In this document: positions 27,299 to 28,286 of the stretch, piece by piece | Layout of the letters: the number at the start of each line of letters is the position of its first letter | Numbering within the stretch: position 1 is the stretch's first letter | IMG/VR virus record: IMGVR_UViG_3300050821_004425 | Location: 1-28,286 of that record | Source of the DNA: a virus | Length of the DNA stretch: 28,286 bases | Direction: 5' to 3' (one strand) | Position numbers and translations under genes: made by a program | Notes under the pieces: model-generated | Seen by the model: the letters and a program-made list of their open reading frames with translations, nothing else | The model's database searches: none | Told to the model about the DNA's origin: nothing

Positions 27299-28286
27299 AC
27301 AACCACCGGCGCAACTCGAAGGACCATATTCGGCTCAATCGTACAAGTAGCGGATCCGCTAGATCCCTGGAATCTGTAAGTAATAGTATGCGAGCCCGCA
27401 GCTGGCGGGGTAGGCGTATAATAGATTACACTTCCGCCACAGTCTGCAATGTTCGGAGCTTGCGGCTGTTCTAGTACGTAGTCTACCTCAGTGCCATCTA
27501 TAGCTACGCTCAAGGTGATCTGCTCCACGGACGTGCCCGAGACTCCTGCCCACTTGTAATAGATCTCCAGGTTAGTCAGACCGTCTACAGTAACAGTGAC
27601 CGAAGTAATAGTCTGAAGAGTGCCTCGTCCTGAACTATCGCTCAAGGCAGAAGTGACGATGGACATCTGAGGCTGCCAGGGCAGGATGCTAAACCGGTTA
27701 ACGACACCCGCTGTCCCCGAAGCTTCGCAGAACCTATTGTTGGTCAGGTCGAAAAAGATTTGGCCAGGATAACCTGCCGGGGCGGCAGAGGGTCCGGCAA
27801 TTGGGAGTACGCCGCCAGGAGCGACTACGTACGTCCGCTCGTCCGTAATAGTCATACCAGACGCTGCAGTCGTATTGGCCGGAACTAGAATCTGGGCTAT
27901 GATCATCGAGTTCGCAGGCGCTGCCGGAGCTACTGGAGGATTAACGGGTGTCCCAGTAAATACCTGAACGTATGCAGCACTGCCGGAGTTTCCCTGATCG
28001 ACTACATAAGCCACGACTAGATCTATACGGGGGTTAACCTGGTCAGCAGCGGCGATCTGAAGCGTCTGCTGAGTCATCAGCCCGAACTTATAAGCGCCCT
28101 GAGCAGACGACGAAGAGTTAGCTACGACACAAAAGCCCGCGTTGACCGTAACGTTCATGCCTGCAGCAGCATTGACCTGCATGGCATTACCCGCCGAAGG
28201 GTACACGCCGCTCGGGATCTGTATAGCTGTAGCGGTACCGCCAGTATAAACGGTTGTTCCTACATCGTATGTTCTGCCTAGAAGCC
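27295..28286 (-). CDS. Paralogous tail appendage protein, 5' end outside window
   Basis: The frame stays open to the right edge (…TYDVGTTVYTGGTATAIQIP before the GTG at 28206), so the true start lies outside the window. The N-terminal module repeats that of the neighbouring protein: GFCVVAN, NPRIDLVVAYVVDQGNSG, TPVNPPVAPAAPANSMIIAQILVP, YVVAPGGVLPI. The C-terminal domain (SDSSGRGTLQTITSVTVTVD, YYKWAG, GSHTITYRFQG) also follows the plan of its neighbour but differs in sequence, as expected for receptor-specific diversification. Confidence 0.7.
   Translation of the reverse strand, partial: LLGRTYDVGTTVYTGGTATAIQIPSGVYPSAGNAMQVNAAAGMNVTVNAGFCVVANSSSSAQGAYKFGLMTQQTLQIAAADQVNPRIDLVVAYVVDQGNSGSAAYVQVFTGTPVNPPVAPAAPANSMIIAQILVPANTTAASGMTITDERTYVVAPGGVLPIAGPSAAPAGYPGQIFFDLTNNRFCEASGTAGVVNRFSILPWQPQMSIVTSALSDSSGRGTLQTITSVTVTVDGLTNLEIYYKWAGVSGTSVEQITLSVAIDGTEVDYVLEQPQAPNIADCGGSVIYYTPTPPAAGSHTITYRFQGSSGSATCTIEPNMVLRVAPVVV

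Noticed and set aside
1-28286. QueC, integrase, repressor, restriction-methylation, CRISPR or preQ1 riboswitch
   Set aside because: I looked for their hallmark motifs (PP-loop SGGxDS, recombinase catalytic residues, HTH regulators, methylase motifs, repeat arrays, preQ1 aptamer core) and found none that could be supported.

Overview
The window looks like part of a tailed bacteriophage genome that infects a high-GC actinobacterium, probably Streptomyces or a relative. The signs are tail and lysis genes, phage-type replication and recombination genes, tightly packed genes joined by ATGA/GTGA/TGATG overlaps, frequent GTG and TTG starts, and a DUF397 protein of a kind typical of Streptomyces. No integrase, repressor, head or terminase gene and no complete tRNA was seen, so lifestyle cannot be judged from this stretch.

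The layout has two arms. Bases 1-16777 are read rightwards. They hold small unknown genes; queE (684-1394); two secreted proteins, of which the second (3184-4038) resembles GH12 glycosidases and keeps both expected catalytic glutamates; and a recombination block with a PD-(D/E)XK/Cas4-like exonuclease, a Sak4-like ATPase, an HNH-like protein and a DUF669-like candidate ssDNA-binding protein. Next come a structured non-coding gap and a DUF397 gene, then a coupled block queD-folE-deoxyribosyltransferase-like-dpdA-papain-like protein. A large family A DNA polymerase with an N-terminal uracil-DNA-glycosylase-like domain follows, then small genes including a holin-like protein and a RuvC-like protein whose catalytic residues look degraded. 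Bases 16861-28286 are read leftwards. From right to left they hold two paralogous receptor/appendage-type tail proteins (the outer one cut by the window edge), a large minor tail protein with a carbohydrate-binding-like insert, a fibre-like protein, a 58-aa tail gene, two tail proteins with GSG repeats, five small membrane proteins and a lysin. The arms meet at 16778-16860 in a 12-bp stem enclosing smaller hairpins.

The central system is a 7-deazaguanine DNA modification pathway. FolE, QueD and QueE would take GTP to 7-carboxy-7-deazaguanine (CDG), and DpdA would exchange a deazaguanine base into DNA. No QueC was found here, so the phage either inserts CDG itself, relies on a queC outside the window, or uses the host's. 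The UDG-polymerase fusion and the deoxyribosyltransferase-like protein fit a phage with unusual DNA or nucleotide chemistry.

A second theme is RNA structure. Several intergenic gaps on the rightward arm contain long, nearly perfect stems with no U-tract. The most striking are a three-way junction whose two 14-nt hairpin loops each carry a run of C (1844-1923) and a multi-stem RNA ending in a tRNA-like T-arm and acceptor helix (8322-8505). Positions of RNA stems were worked out by eye, and homology calls rest on motif recognition rather than database searches.
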